Source: Thiohalobacter sp. IOR34
Lineage (GTDB): Bacteria; Pseudomonadota; Gammaproteobacteria; Thiohalobacterales; Thiohalobacteraceae
NCBI RefSeq assembly: GCF_030406045.1
Contig: NZ_CP128988.1
Location: 2,505,001-2,569,000, forward strand
Length of the DNA: 64,000 bases
Direction: 5' to 3'
The position numbers and the translations under genes are program-made. Of this stretch, positions 9,033 to 17,668 are shown in pieces (the stretch's first letter is position 1; every line of letters starts with the position of its first letter). The notes below the pieces were generated by a model that had not been told where the DNA came from, searched no databases, and was given only the letters and a program-made list of their open reading frames with translations.

Positions 9033-9277
9033 CCCGCATATTGCACGAAGGATTCGAGTTTCAGGGCGAATCTGGCCAAGCAGTTTGTTCGATCGCCCGC
9101 CGAAGCATAGCCGTAGCCAGGGTTCAAGGGCGATCGGGCAAAATGCGACGCCAGATTTGGTCTGAACTCGAACAGGCACAAACCGTAACAGGGCACGATT
9201 GCTCGCATAGGTGATCACTGCCTTGATAAATACCGGGAAAATTACGCTTTCAAGGCCGCCTTCGTGCAATATGCGGG
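9033..9277 (+). mobile_element. MITE-A copy 2
   Basis: 245 bases bounded by CCCGCATATTGCACGAAGG and its inverted complement, flanked on both sides by CTAG (9029-9032 and 9278-9281), a perfect 4-bp target duplication. It is the same length and orientation as copy 1 and differs from it at a limited number of positions. The left CTAG supplies the stop codon of the ClC gene. Confidence 0.9.
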
Positions 9278-9428
9278 CTAGCATCAGGACCCCGGAGGAT
9301 GACGTGCCTGGACCCGCCGGGGATCGCGGCCTGGAGGCCGCTCCTACGGGGCATGGCGGCACCATGTGTAGGAGCGGCCTCCAGGCCGCGATTGGCGTGA
9401 TGTTATTACCCGACAACCAGATATGCCG
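9278..9428. mobile_element. MITE-B copy 2 (decayed) plus a solo MITE-C end
   Basis: From 9282 the sequence matches the interior of MITE-B (CATCAGGACCCCGG onward) with a REP pair at about 9324-9394, but the CCCGGATATTG end is missing. At 9403-9428 a degenerate copy of the MITE-C terminus is seen (compare TTAACCCGGCAACCAAATAT). The piece is therefore a nest of partial elements between two MITE-A copies. Confidence 0.6.
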
Positions 9429-9432
9429 CTAG

Positions 9433-9677
9433 CCCGGATATTGCACCAAGGCGGCCCGCATGATCGGAGTGCAGGCTGGTATACAAGGCCAGGAGGCTCG
9501 CAAATAGGCCCTCGTGGCGGGATACACTTTGTGCCTATTCGATCTCAGGACGCATCTGGCTGCGCATCCTGGCCGATCGCCCTTGAACCATAGCTACGGC
9601 TATGCTTCTGCGGGCGATCGACCAACCTGCTTTGCCAGCTCCGCCCTGAGCATCGAATCCTTGGTGCAATATCCGGG
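9433..9677 (-). mobile_element. MITE-A copy 3
   Basis: 245 bases with termini CCCGGATATTGCACCAAGG, inverted relative to copies 1 and 2. Left flank CTAG (9429-9432); right flank CTAC (9678-9681), one mismatch from a perfect duplication. The interior has diverged substantially from copies 1 and 2, suggesting an older insertion. It lies 91 bases before the DUF4126 start. Confidence 0.85.
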
Positions 9678-9768
9678 CTACCGGCAAGAAGTGCGGACGG
9701 GGGTTACACCGTCCCCTGCCCCGGGTTACCATCGACCGCATCCCGTTCACACGGCCCCTACTCCCGTC

Positions 9769-10458
9769 ATGGAACAGATCGTCCAAACCATCGCCCTCAG
9801 CATGGGCGTCGCCTGGGCCAGCGGCATCAACCTCTATGCCGCCATCTTCATGCTCGGCTACATGGGCATGACCGGCCACATCGACCTGCCACCCGACCTG
9901 CAGGTACTGAGCGACCCCCTGGTGTTGTTCGCGGCGGGCTTCATGTACTGCGTGGAATTCTTCGCCGACAAGACACCGGGTGTGGACACCGCCTGGGACG
10001 GTATCCACAGCTTCATCCGCATCCCGGCCGGCGCCATGCTCGCCGCCGGCGCCATTGGCGACGTCAGCCAGGCTGCAGAGATCGCCGCCGCCCTGCTCGG
10101 CGGCAGCCTGGCCGCCGGCTCGCACCTGACCAAGGCTGGCAGCCGGGTGCTGATCAACACCTCGCCGGAACCCTTCAGCAACTGGACCGCATCCATCACC
10201 GAGGACCTGATGGTGATCGGCGGCCTGTGGACGGCCCTCAACCATCCCTGGCTGTTCCTTGGCCTGCTGCTGCTGTTCATCGCCCTGATGATCTGGCTGC
10301 TGCCGAAACTGTGGCGCGGCATCAAGGGGCTGTTTGCCTTCCTCGGCCAACTGTTCGGTGGCGGCTCGGCCGCACGCGCACCGCCAGCCGCTGGGGACAG
10401 CGGTCCCGCCCCCGGCGTCCCGCCGCCCCCGAAAAAGGACAGGCCCGCCGATCCCTGA
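9769..10458 (+). CDS. DUF4126 domain membrane protein
   Basis: Integral membrane protein of 229 aa with about five hydrophobic segments and a Pro/Ala-rich cytoplasmic tail. The segments ASGINLYAA, EFFADKTPGVDTAWDGIHSFIRIPAG and ITEDLMVIGG are characteristic of DUF4126. Function is unknown. The ATG at 9769 is chosen because the family begins here; the open frame upstream is only MITE-A sequence. hemJ follows 61 bases downstream. Confidence 0.8.
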   Translation: MEQIVQTIALSMGVAWASGINLYAAIFMLGYMGMTGHIDLPPDLQVLSDPLVLFAAGFMYCVEFFADKTPGVDTAWDGIHSFIRIPAGAMLAAGAIGDVSQAAEIAAALLGGSLAAGSHLTKAGSRVLINTSPEPFSNWTASITEDLMVIGGLWTALNHPWLFLGLLLLFIALMIWLLPKLWRGIKGLFAFLGQLFGGGSAARAPPAAGDSGPAPGVPPPPKKDRPADP

Positions 10459-10519
10459 CATCCCCCAACCCCGGCCGGGCAGCGCCTGAACGGTTTTTCC
10501 CGCCAACCGAGGAGAATTC

Positions 10520-10963
10520 ATGCACGTCGCCTACACCACCCTGCCCTGGGTGCTCGCCTTCCACGTCATCGCCATGGTCACCTGGTTCGCCGGCCTCTTC
10601 TATCTGCCACGGCTGTTCGTCTACCACGCCATGAGCGAGGACACCCCGAGCCGGGAACGCTTCAAGATCATGGAGCGCAAGCTCTACTACGGGATCATGG
10701 CCCCCGCCGCCCTGACTACCATCGGCCTCGGCCTCTGGCTGCTGGCCGCCAACTGGCCAGCCTATGCCCAGGCCGGCTGGATGCATGCCAAGCTGACCCT
10801 GGTCGGCGCACTGATCCTCTACCACCTGCAGTGTGGCCGCTGGCTCGCCGCCTTCCGCAACGACCGCAACAAGCGCAGTCACCGTTACTTCCGCTGGATG
10901 AACGAACTGCCCGTTCTGGCCCTGGTCGGCATCATCATCCTGGTCATCGTCAAACCCTTCTGA
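10520..10963 (+). CDS. hemJ: Protoporphyrinogen oxidase HemJ
   Basis: Four-helix inner-membrane enzyme (UPF0093 family, 147 aa) that oxidises protoporphyrinogen IX to protoporphyrin IX in haem synthesis, replacing HemG/HemY. The conserved WFAGLFYLPRLFVYH segment near the N-terminus, the WMHAKL segment and RWMNELP near the C-terminus support the call. A GAGGAG ribosome site stands 8 bases before the ATG. No other haem synthesis gene is adjacent; a Fur-controlled iron block follows downstream with its own promoter. Confidence 0.88.
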   Translation: MHVAYTTLPWVLAFHVIAMVTWFAGLFYLPRLFVYHAMSEDTPSRERFKIMERKLYYGIMAPAALTTIGLGLWLLAANWPAYAQAGWMHAKLTLVGALILYHLQCGRWLAAFRNDRNKRSHRYFRWMNELPVLALVGIIILVIVKPF

Positions 10964-11013
10964 GACGAGTTGCCGGCGAACGCGCCGCCTGGCCCTTCCC
11001 GGCTCAATATTCT

Positions 11014-11054
11014 AAATGAGAATCGTTTGCATTTATCTTCTCATCCTGTATACT
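11014..11054 (+). promoter_or_regulatory. Fur-box promoter of the porin/FMN/PepSY block
   Basis: AATGAGAATCGTTTGCATT (11015-11033) matches the inverted-repeat form of a ferric uptake regulator site. It overlaps a -35 hexamer TTGCAT (11027-11032), followed after 16 bases by TATACT (11049-11054) as -10. Repressor binding would cover the promoter, so expression is predicted to rise when iron is scarce. Confidence 0.75.
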
Positions 11055-11118
11055 GCCACGCACTGACATCCAGCAACCCCTGCGGCCGCGGGCCGCAGTC
11101 ACGACAGGAGAACGACAG

Positions 11119-12363
11119 ATGAAGCGCACCCCGATCGCCCTCGCCCTGCTTGGTCTTATCGGCCTGCCCGCCGCCCAGGCGGCAACCCTGCCCAGCGCCG
11201 AGGAGATGTGGCAGGTCATTCAGCAGCAGCAAAAGGAGATCGCCGCCCTCAAGGCACGGCTGCAGGACACGGACGAGAAGATCGAGGCCACCGGCGAGAT
11301 GATCGACAGCCTGCAGACCGGCGGCGAGGCCGGGGATGAAGATCGCCAGGCCCTGGGCGCTGCGCACTCGCCCTTCGAACACGGCAAGGCCGGGCGTACC
11401 GTGGTCGGCGGTTACGGCGAGCTGCACTACAACAACCTGGACGGCTCGGGCGGGGCCAGCGACAAGAACGAGATCGATTTCCACCGCGCCATCCTCTTCC
11501 TCGGCCATCAGTTCAACGAGCGGCTCCGCTTCTTCTCCGAGGTCGAATACGAACATGCCGCCACCGATGCCAACGGCGCCGTGGAGCTGGAACAGGCCTA
11601 TCTCGAGTTCGACCTCAGCGACACCCAGCGGGTCCGCGCCGGCCTGTTCCTGACCCCGGTCGGCATCCTCAACGAGACCCATGAGCCGCCGGCCTTCTAT
11701 GGCGTGGAACGCAACCCGGTGGAAACGAACATCATCCCCACCACCTGGTGGGTGGGCGGCGTCTCGCTGAACGGCGAAATCGGCAGCGGCTGGAGCTACA
11801 CTGCGGCGCTGCACGAGGGCATGAATACCGCCGCCGGCAGCAACTACGCGGTGCGCAGCGGCCGCCAGAAGACCAGTGCCGCCGTCGCCAACGACCTGGC
11901 CTTCACCGGCCGCCTGAAATGGACCGGCCTGCCCGGCGTGGAGCTGGCCGCCAGCCTCCAGTACCAGGGTGACGTCACCCAGGGCAGCGACCCCGCTGCC
12001 GGCAGCGCCTGGCTGTACGAGGCCCATGCCATCCTCAACCGCGGCCCCTTCGGCCTCAAGGCCCTCTATGCCCAGTGGGATCTGGACGGCAGCGGACCCG
12101 CCTCGGTCGGCGCCGACGAACAGAGCGGCTGGTTCCTCGAACCCGCCTACCGCATCAACGACCGGCTGGGCCTGTTCGTCCGCTACAACCAGTGGGACAA
12201 TCGTGCCGGCGACAGCAGCGCCAGCGAGAAGAAGCAGTGGAACCTGGGCGTCAACTGGTGGCCCCACCCGGATGTGGTGGTCAAGGCCGACCTCCAGAAC
12301 CAGGACAATGCCGATGGCGCCGACCAGGACGGCTTCAACCTCGGCGTCGGCTACCAGTTCTAA
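11119..12363 (+). CDS. Outer-membrane porin with N-terminal coiled coil
   Basis: Signal peptide (about 1-21, ending AAQA), a coiled coil at about 28-65 rich in Q/K/E, then alternating beta-strand sequence typical of phosphate-selective or OprO/P-like porins, ending in an aromatic residue (GYQF) as outer-membrane barrels do. 414 aa. The substrate is not readable. The coiled coil suggests trimer stabilisation or peptidoglycan contact. It is first in a Fur-box-controlled block, so iron-related transport is more likely than phosphate; this is inferred from context. An intrinsic terminator follows the gene. Confidence 0.8.
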   Translation: MKRTPIALALLGLIGLPAAQAATLPSAEEMWQVIQQQQKEIAALKARLQDTDEKIEATGEMIDSLQTGGEAGDEDRQALGAAHSPFEHGKAGRTVVGGYGELHYNNLDGSGGASDKNEIDFHRAILFLGHQFNERLRFFSEVEYEHAATDANGAVELEQAYLEFDLSDTQRVRAGLFLTPVGILNETHEPPAFYGVERNPVETNIIPTTWWVGGVSLNGEIGSGWSYTAALHEGMNTAAGSNYAVRSGRQKTSAAVANDLAFTGRLKWTGLPGVELAASLQYQGDVTQGSDPAAGSAWLYEAHAILNRGPFGLKALYAQWDLDGSGPASVGADEQSGWFLEPAYRINDRLGLFVRYNQWDNRAGDSSASEKKQWNLGVNWWPHPDVVVKADLQNQDNADGADQDGFNLGVGYQF

Positions 12364-12382
12364 CACCGGCAGTTGCGGGAAC

Positions 12383-12410
12383 GGCGCCCCCTCCAGGGGG
12401 GCGCCTTTTT
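12383..12410 (+). terminator. Intrinsic terminator between porin and FMN-binding gene
   Basis: A GGCGCCCC / GGGGCGCC stem followed by TTTTT lies 20 bases after the porin stop. It probably lets the porin be made in excess over the two downstream genes by partial termination. Confidence 0.85.
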
Positions 12411-12435
12411 CCTTTCCACGAACAGGAAACACAGC

Positions 12436-12963
12436 ATGCAACGACTGATCATCCTGCCGCTGCTCTGGCTGCTGCTGACCGGCCTCGCCCTGGCTCGCGG
12501 CACCTACCAGACCCCTGGCGACTTCATCGATCAGGCCTTCGACGGTGATCCGCCCAGGGCGCGGGTCCTCTGGCTGAAGGGGGCGCTGCGCAAAGAGGTC
12601 GAGGACCTCCTCGGCCACCGTTATCCCAGCCTGCGCATCCGCTACTGGGCACGGGGGGCGCGCAGCGCCTGGATCCTCGACGAGATCGGCAAGGACGAAC
12701 CCATCACCGTCGGCGTGGTGGTCGACACCGGCCGCATCGACCGGCTGCGGGTACTGGTGTTCCGCGAGTCGCGAGGCGACGAGGTCCGCCATCCCTTCTT
12801 CACCCGCCAGTTCGAGGGCGCGGCGCTCGACGGGCGGCAACGGCTGGACCGCGGCATCGACAACATCTCCGGCGCCACCCTCTCGGTGCGTGCCCTGAAG
12901 AAACTCGCCCGGCTGGCCCTGCTGCTCGACCGCTGGCGCAACCGCCAGGCGCCCGAGGAATGA
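12436..12963 (+). CDS. Periplasmic FMN-binding domain protein with flavinylation motif
   Basis: 175 aa with a signal peptide (about 1-21) and an FMN-binding domain ending in DNISGATLS. SGAT at 145-148 matches the D-x-x-S-G-A-T target of the ApbE flavin transferase, which would attach FMN covalently to T148. The protein is therefore expected to be an exported one-electron carrier, as in NqrC/RnfG-like and extracytosolic flavin systems. It starts 25 bases after the terminator, and the PepSY membrane protein gene follows 25 bases later. No apbE is in the window. Confidence 0.8.
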   Translation: MQRLIILPLLWLLLTGLALARGTYQTPGDFIDQAFDGDPPRARVLWLKGALRKEVEDLLGHRYPSLRIRYWARGARSAWILDEIGKDEPITVGVVVDTGRIDRLRVLVFRESRGDEVRHPFFTRQFEGAALDGRQRLDRGIDNISGATLSVRALKKLARLALLLDRWRNRQAPEE

Positions 12964-12988
12964 ACCCCGCCCACGGAGAAGAGCCGGC

Positions 12989-13807
12989 ATGACCCGCCAC
13001 AAACGCCGGCGCCTTCCGCTGCGCTCGCTCTATGTCTGGCACCGCTATCTCGGCGTCGCCGTGGCCCTGCTGGTGACGCTGCTCGCCATCAGCGGCCTGC
13101 TGCTCAACCACACCGAGGCGCTGCAACTCGACAGCCGCCCGGTGCGCAGCGCCTGGCTGCTCGACTGGTACGGCATCGAGGCCCCCGAGCTGCAGCAGCA
13201 CTTCAGCGCCGCGGGCCATGACTTCAGCCAGCTCGACCGACAGCTGTATCTCGACCGGCAGCCGATCGAGGGCGAATATCACCGGCTGTTCGGCGTCGTC
13301 TCGCTCGACGACCTCTATGTGGTGGGGGTGGGCGATGGCCTGCTGCTGCTCAGCCCGGAAGGCGAGCGTATCGAGCTGCTGGAGCGCAGCGCGGGACTGC
13401 CGGCCGGGCTGCGCGCCCTGGGGGTGGATGGCGAAGGCCGGCTGCTGCTTCGTGCTGCCGGCGGTCTCTTCCGCCCGGACGCCGACTTCCTGAGCTGGCA
13501 TCCACTGGCCGGGGAAGACGAGGCGGCCCACTGGTCGAAGGCGAGCCCGCCGCCGCCCCGCCTGGCCAGGCAACTGCGACAGGCCTACCGCGCCGGCATC
13601 CTGCCCCTGGAGCGAGTGGTTCTGGACCTGCACAGCGGGCGTATTCTCGGTCCCTGGGGCGTCTGGCTGATGGACGCCGCGGCGCTCGGCCTGCTGCTGC
13701 TCGCCGCCAGCGGCAGCCTCCTCTGGTGGCAACAGCAGCGCAAGCGCCGCGCCCACCGCCGCGAACGATCGAAGCGCGGAGCGCACAGGGGACCAACGAG
13801 GCAATAG
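12989..13807 (+). CDS. PepSY-associated transmembrane protein
   Basis: 272 aa with two membrane segments (about 17-38 and 227-247) around a periplasmic domain. The N-terminal LYVWHRYLGVAVALL and C-terminal LDLHSGRILGPWGVWLMD segments are the hallmarks of PepSY-associated TM proteins, some of which work as siderophore or ferric reductases. Histidines in the HRYLG and DLHSG segments could be haem ligands. Encoded after the flavinylated protein in a Fur-box-led block, it probably passes electrons across the membrane to the flavin or to ferric substrate; this role is inferred. Confidence 0.78.
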   Translation: MTRHKRRRLPLRSLYVWHRYLGVAVALLVTLLAISGLLLNHTEALQLDSRPVRSAWLLDWYGIEAPELQQHFSAAGHDFSQLDRQLYLDRQPIEGEYHRLFGVVSLDDLYVVGVGDGLLLLSPEGERIELLERSAGLPAGLRALGVDGEGRLLLRAAGGLFRPDADFLSWHPLAGEDEAAHWSKASPPPPRLARQLRQAYRAGILPLERVVLDLHSGRILGPWGVWLMDAAALGLLLLAASGSLLWWQQQRKRRAHRRERSKRGAHRGPTRQ

Positions 13808-13876
13808 ACAACACCGGCCTCTGGCCACCCCGTGGCCTCTGATCGCGGTCTGGCCCTGCTCCTACATGCGGGCCAA

Positions 13877-16147
13877 TTACTTGCCGGCGCGGATCAGCCC
13901 GCCGAGCCCGGCCTCGTCCAGGGCATTGTGCAGCAGGGCGCGGATGGCGCCCGCCTTCTCCAGGCCGAGCGCGGCCTCGACCAGTTCCCGCGCCCGCTGG
14001 CGGGAGATGGTGCGCAGCACCCACTTGACGCGCGGCAGGCTGCCGGCGCTCATGCTCAGGCTGTCGACGCCCAGCCCCAGCAGCAGGATGGCCGCCGCGG
14101 GATCGCCGGCCATCTCGCCGCAGACGCTGACCGGCCGCCCCTGACCGTGGGCCCCGTCGACGATCTGCTGCAGGGCACGCAGCACCGCCGGGTGCAGGCT
14201 GTCGTAGAGTTCCGCCACCCGCGGGTTGTTGCGGTCCACGGCCAGCAGATACTGGGTCAGGTCGTTGGTGCCGACGGAGAAGAAATCGACCCGCTGCGCC
14301 AGGGCATCGATCTGATAGAGCACCGAGGGCACCTCGATCATCACCCCCAGCGGCGGCAGACGCACCGGGATACCGTCCTCCTGCAGCTCGCGGTGGGCAC
14401 GACGCAGCAGGTCCATCGCCTCGTCCACCTCCGCCACGTCGCTGACCATGGGCAGCATCAGGCGCAGGTTGGACAGCCCCTGGCTGGCGCGCAGGATGGC
14501 GCGCAGCTGGGTCAGGAAGAGTTCCGGATGATCCAGCATCAGGCGCACGCCGCGCCAGCCGAGGAAGGGATTGTCCTCGACCACGGGAAAATAGGGCAGC
14601 GCCTTGTCACCGCCGACATCCAGGGTGCGCAGGGTCACCGGCGAGGGGGAGAAGCCCTCCAGCACCTGGCGGTAGATGCGAGTCTGCTCGTCCTCCGAGG
14701 GGAAGCCGTCGCGGATCATGAAGGGCACCTCGGTGCGATACAGACCGACGCCATCGGCGCCACTGCGCAGCGAGGGCGAGATGTCGGACAGCAGGCCGGT
14801 GTTGACGTACAGCGGCATGCGCAGCCCGTCCGGGGTCTCGGCCGGCAGCGCGGCCAGTTGCTCCAGCCCCGCCTTGAGTTCGTCCTCCTCGCGCACCAGG
14901 CGCTGGAACTCCTCCAGCATGGCCGGTGTCGGCTTGACGAAGACCCGGCCGCGGTAGCCGTCGACCACCAGCGGCTGCCCTTCCAGGCGCCCCGCCGGCA
15001 GCTCGTCCACACCCATCACCGCCGGGATGCCGAGGGCATGAGCGAGGATGGCCACGTGCGAGGAGCCGGAGCCACGCGCCGAGACTACCCCCACCAGCCG
15101 CTGCGGCGGGATCTCGGCCAGCTGGGCGGCACTGATCTCCTCGCCGACCAGCACCGTCGGACCGTCCACCTCGGCATGGGCCGGTGTGTCCTGCTCGAGA
15201 TGGGCGAGGATGCGGCGCCCCAGATCGCGGATGTCGGCGGCCCGCTCGCGCAGATAGGGGTCGTCCATGTCCTCGAAGATGGTGACGTGCTCGGCAATGG
15301 TCTCGCGCAGCGCCCCCGGGGCCCAGTTGCCGGCCCGGATGCGTTCGATCCCGCCGTCCACCAGGGTGTCGCTGGAGAGCATCAGGGCGAAGGCCTCGAA
15401 CAGCGCCAGGTCCTCGGCCGGCAGGGCACTGCCCAGCCGTTCCCCGAGGGTACGGAACTCGGCCTCCACCCCGGCCAGGGCCTTGCGGTAGCGCGCCACC
15501 TCACGCTCGATCGCCTCGCCCTCGATGCGGTGATCGGGGATCGCCTCCAGCTTGGCCGGCGGATAGACCACCAGGGCATTGCCGATCGCCAGTCCCGGCG
15601 ACCCCGGCAGGCCGCGCAGGGTGAAGGCCTTGCCAGCCACCTCCTGCAGCAGCTGGGCGACCCCGCCCGAGGCCTCGGCGTGGCTGATGGCCCCGGCCAG
15701 CTGCGCCGCCAGGGTCAGCAGGAAGGTCTCGTCCTGCTCGCCGAAACGGCGCCGTGCCCGCTGCCGCACCACCAGTACGCCGAGCACCGTGCGGTGCTGG
15801 ATGATGGGCACGCCGAGAAAGCCGTGGTAGGCCTGTTCGCCGGTGTCATGGATGTGCTTGTAGCGGCGGTGGCTGGGCCCGCTCTCGAGATTGACCGTCT
15901 CGGCCCGCTCCACCACCAGGCCCACCAGCCCCTCCCCGGGGCGCAGCCGGACCCGGCCGATGGAGGCCGGATTGAGGCCCTCGGTGGCCATCAGCACCAG
16001 GCGGTCGTCGCTGAAGTCGCGGAAATAGACCGAGGCCGCATCCACCCCCATGGCCGCCTTGACCCGGCGGACGATGATGTTCAACGCCTCCTGGAGATCG
16101 GTGGCCTCGCTGACCTCCTGGATGATTCGGCGCAACCTGTGCAGCAT
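13877..16147 (-). CDS. ptsP: Phosphoenolpyruvate-protein phosphotransferase PtsP (EI-Ntr)
   Basis: First enzyme of the nitrogen phosphotransferase relay. It takes phosphate from PEP and passes it to NPr and EIIA-Ntr, a regulatory rather than sugar-transport pathway. An N-terminal GAF domain (about 1-160) is followed by the EI N-terminal domain with phospho-histidine H364 in SSHVAILAHALG, and the PEP-binding barrel including the GTNDLTQY segment. 756 aa is the normal size. The ATG at 16147 with AGGGA 7 bases upstream is preferred over a TTG 6 bases earlier. It lies downstream of rppH, as in many gammaproteobacteria. Confidence 0.95.
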   Translation of the reverse strand: MLHRLRRIIQEVSEATDLQEALNIIVRRVKAAMGVDAASVYFRDFSDDRLVLMATEGLNPASIGRVRLRPGEGLVGLVVERAETVNLESGPSHRRYKHIHDTGEQAYHGFLGVPIIQHRTVLGVLVVRQRARRRFGEQDETFLLTLAAQLAGAISHAEASGGVAQLLQEVAGKAFTLRGLPGSPGLAIGNALVVYPPAKLEAIPDHRIEGEAIEREVARYRKALAGVEAEFRTLGERLGSALPAEDLALFEAFALMLSSDTLVDGGIERIRAGNWAPGALRETIAEHVTIFEDMDDPYLRERAADIRDLGRRILAHLEQDTPAHAEVDGPTVLVGEEISAAQLAEIPPQRLVGVVSARGSGSSHVAILAHALGIPAVMGVDELPAGRLEGQPLVVDGYRGRVFVKPTPAMLEEFQRLVREEDELKAGLEQLAALPAETPDGLRMPLYVNTGLLSDISPSLRSGADGVGLYRTEVPFMIRDGFPSEDEQTRIYRQVLEGFSPSPVTLRTLDVGGDKALPYFPVVEDNPFLGWRGVRLMLDHPELFLTQLRAILRASQGLSNLRLMLPMVSDVAEVDEAMDLLRRAHRELQEDGIPVRLPPLGVMIEVPSVLYQIDALAQRVDFFSVGTNDLTQYLLAVDRNNPRVAELYDSLHPAVLRALQQIVDGAHGQGRPVSVCGEMAGDPAAAILLLGLGVDSLSMSAGSLPRVKWVLRTISRQRARELVEAALGLEKAGAIRALLHNALDEAGLGGLIRAGK

Positions 16148-16324
16148 CGACAATCCCTGAAACTAATCGAACGGTGAATGGTTTCGGCCCTGGTGGCCGG
16201 GCAACATCGAGACGAGGGGTGGATGCCGGCGACCCCGGCGGCCGGCGGTGCGACCCGGGGTGGACCAGGAACCTGTCCAAGTCACATGCGGCTACTGCAA
16301 CGCGCAGATGACTCGGACAGGCTC

Positions 16325-16855
16325 CTAGCGGCGGTGGTGGCGGACCTGCGCCTGACCCGAATGCGGGATGGGCGGCACGCCGTCCGGGAACAACAGGGGC
16401 GCCAGCTCACGCAGGGCGCGCTTGTAGACGCCACGCTTGAAGGACACCACCTCGTGCAGCGGATGCCAGTAGCTGACCCAGCGCCAGCGGTCGAACTCGG
16501 GATGATCGGTCCGGTCCAGCCGCACGCGGGACTCGTTGCCGATCAGCTGGAGCAGGAACCAGACCTGCTTCTGGCCGATGCACACCGGCCGGCAGTGTCG
16601 GCGGATGAAACGGTCGGGCAGGCGATAACGCAGCCAGCCGCGGGTGGCGCCCATGATGCGCACGTCCTCCGGGGCCAGGCCCACCTCCTCGCCCAGCTCC
16701 CGGTACAGGGCCTCCTCCGGCGTCTCGTCCGTGCGGATCCCGCCCTGGGGGAACTGCCAGGCCTCCTGACCGATGCGCCGGGCCCACAGCAGGCGCCCGT
16801 CCCGATTGCTCAGGATGATGCCCACGTTCGGCCGATACCCATCGATATCAATCAC
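16325..16855 (-). CDS. rppH: RNA pyrophosphohydrolase RppH
   Basis: Nudix hydrolase that removes pyrophosphate from 5'-triphosphate mRNA and so starts RNase E-dependent decay. The protein starts [12 protein letters not shown] after a GTG codon at 16855, as in the family, and the Nudix box lies at about residues 38-60 (GGIRTDE...RELGEEVGL). 176 aa. A GGGGA sequence upstream of the GTG supports this start. The gap of 177 bases to ptsP contains no recognisable gene. Confidence 0.93.
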   Translation of the reverse strand: MIDIDGYRPNVGIILSNRDGRLLWARRIGQEAWQFPQGGIRTDETPEEALYRELGEEVGLAPEDVRIMGATRGWLRYRLPDRFIRRHCRPVCIGQKQVWFLLQLIGNESRVRLDRTDHPEFDRWRWVSYWHPLHEVVSFKRGVYKRALRELAPLLFPDGVPPIPHSGQAQVRHHRR

Positions 16856-17011
16856 TTGCCATCCCCATGCGGAAAACCGGAGGTTCCTCGACGATTCTCC
16901 CACAAACCGGCTGTGGCGGGCAAACCACAGCTGGGGACGGCTGGTGATTGTCCTTGCCCCCGGGTACCACTATCCTGAGCGACCCGACCCCTGCCCCGGA
17001 GGAAGACCGTC

Positions 17012-17668
17012 TTGACCCTGGCACTGTTCGATCTCGACAACACCCTGCTGGCGGGTGACAGCGACTATCTCTGGGGACACTTCCTGGTCGAACAGGGGAT
17101 CGTCGACGGCGACGAATACGAACGTGAGAATCAGCGCTTTTACGATCAGTACAAGGCAGGAACCCTGGATATCGACGAATTTCTCGCCTTTTCCCTGCAG
17201 CCACTGGCGGCCCACGAGCCCCGCCAGCTGCATGCCTGGCGGGAGACCTTCCTGCACACCCTGATCGACCCCATCATCCTGCCGGCGGGGCGCGAGCTGC
17301 TGGAGCGCCACCGCCAGGCTGGCGATACCCCGGTGATCATCACCGCCACCAACCGCTTCGTCACCGCCCCCATCGCCGAGCGCCTGGGGGTGGAGCACTT
17401 GCTCGCCACCGAGGTGGAGATGCGCGACGGCCGCTACACCGGCCGCAGCTGCGGCATCCCCTGCTTCCAGGAGGGCAAGGTACGGCGCCTGGAGGCCTGG
17501 CTGGCCGAGCAGGGCGAAACCCTGGACGGCAGCTGGTTCTACAGCGACTCCCACAACGACCTGCCCCTGCTGGAACGGGTCAGCCGGCCGGTTGCGGTGG
17601 ACCCGGACGAGTCGCTGCGGCATACCGCCCTGGAACGCGGCTGGCCAGTGATCAGCCTGCGTGACTGA
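17012..17668 (+). CDS. HAD-IB family hydrolase (SerB-like phosphatase)
   Basis: Cytoplasmic phosphatase of 218 aa. The catalytic DxDxT loop is D7-L-D9-N-T, and the C-terminal [12 protein letters not shown] segment supplies the Mg-binding aspartates. Sequences of this subgroup dephosphorylate phosphoserine-like or other small phosphomonoesters; the real substrate is not readable. The start is a TTG at 17012 preceded by a strong GGAGGAAG ribosome site. The 3' end overlaps the start of btuC by 8 bases, so it may be co-transcribed with the B12 import genes. Confidence 0.8.
   Translation: MTLALFDLDNTLLAGDSDYLWGHFLVEQGIVDGDEYERENQRFYDQYKAGTLDIDEFLAFSLQPLAAHEPRQLHAWRETFLHTLIDPIILPAGRELLERHRQAGDTPVIITATNRFVTAPIAERLGVEHLLATEVEMRDGRYTGRSCGIPCFQEGKVRRLEAWLAEQGETLDGSWFYSDSHNDLPLLERVSRPVAVDPDESLRHTALERGWPVISLRD

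Noticed and set aside
9514-9768. 85-codon upstream extension of the DUF4126 protein
   Set aside because: It is MITE-A copy 3 sequence; the family N-terminus starts at 9769.
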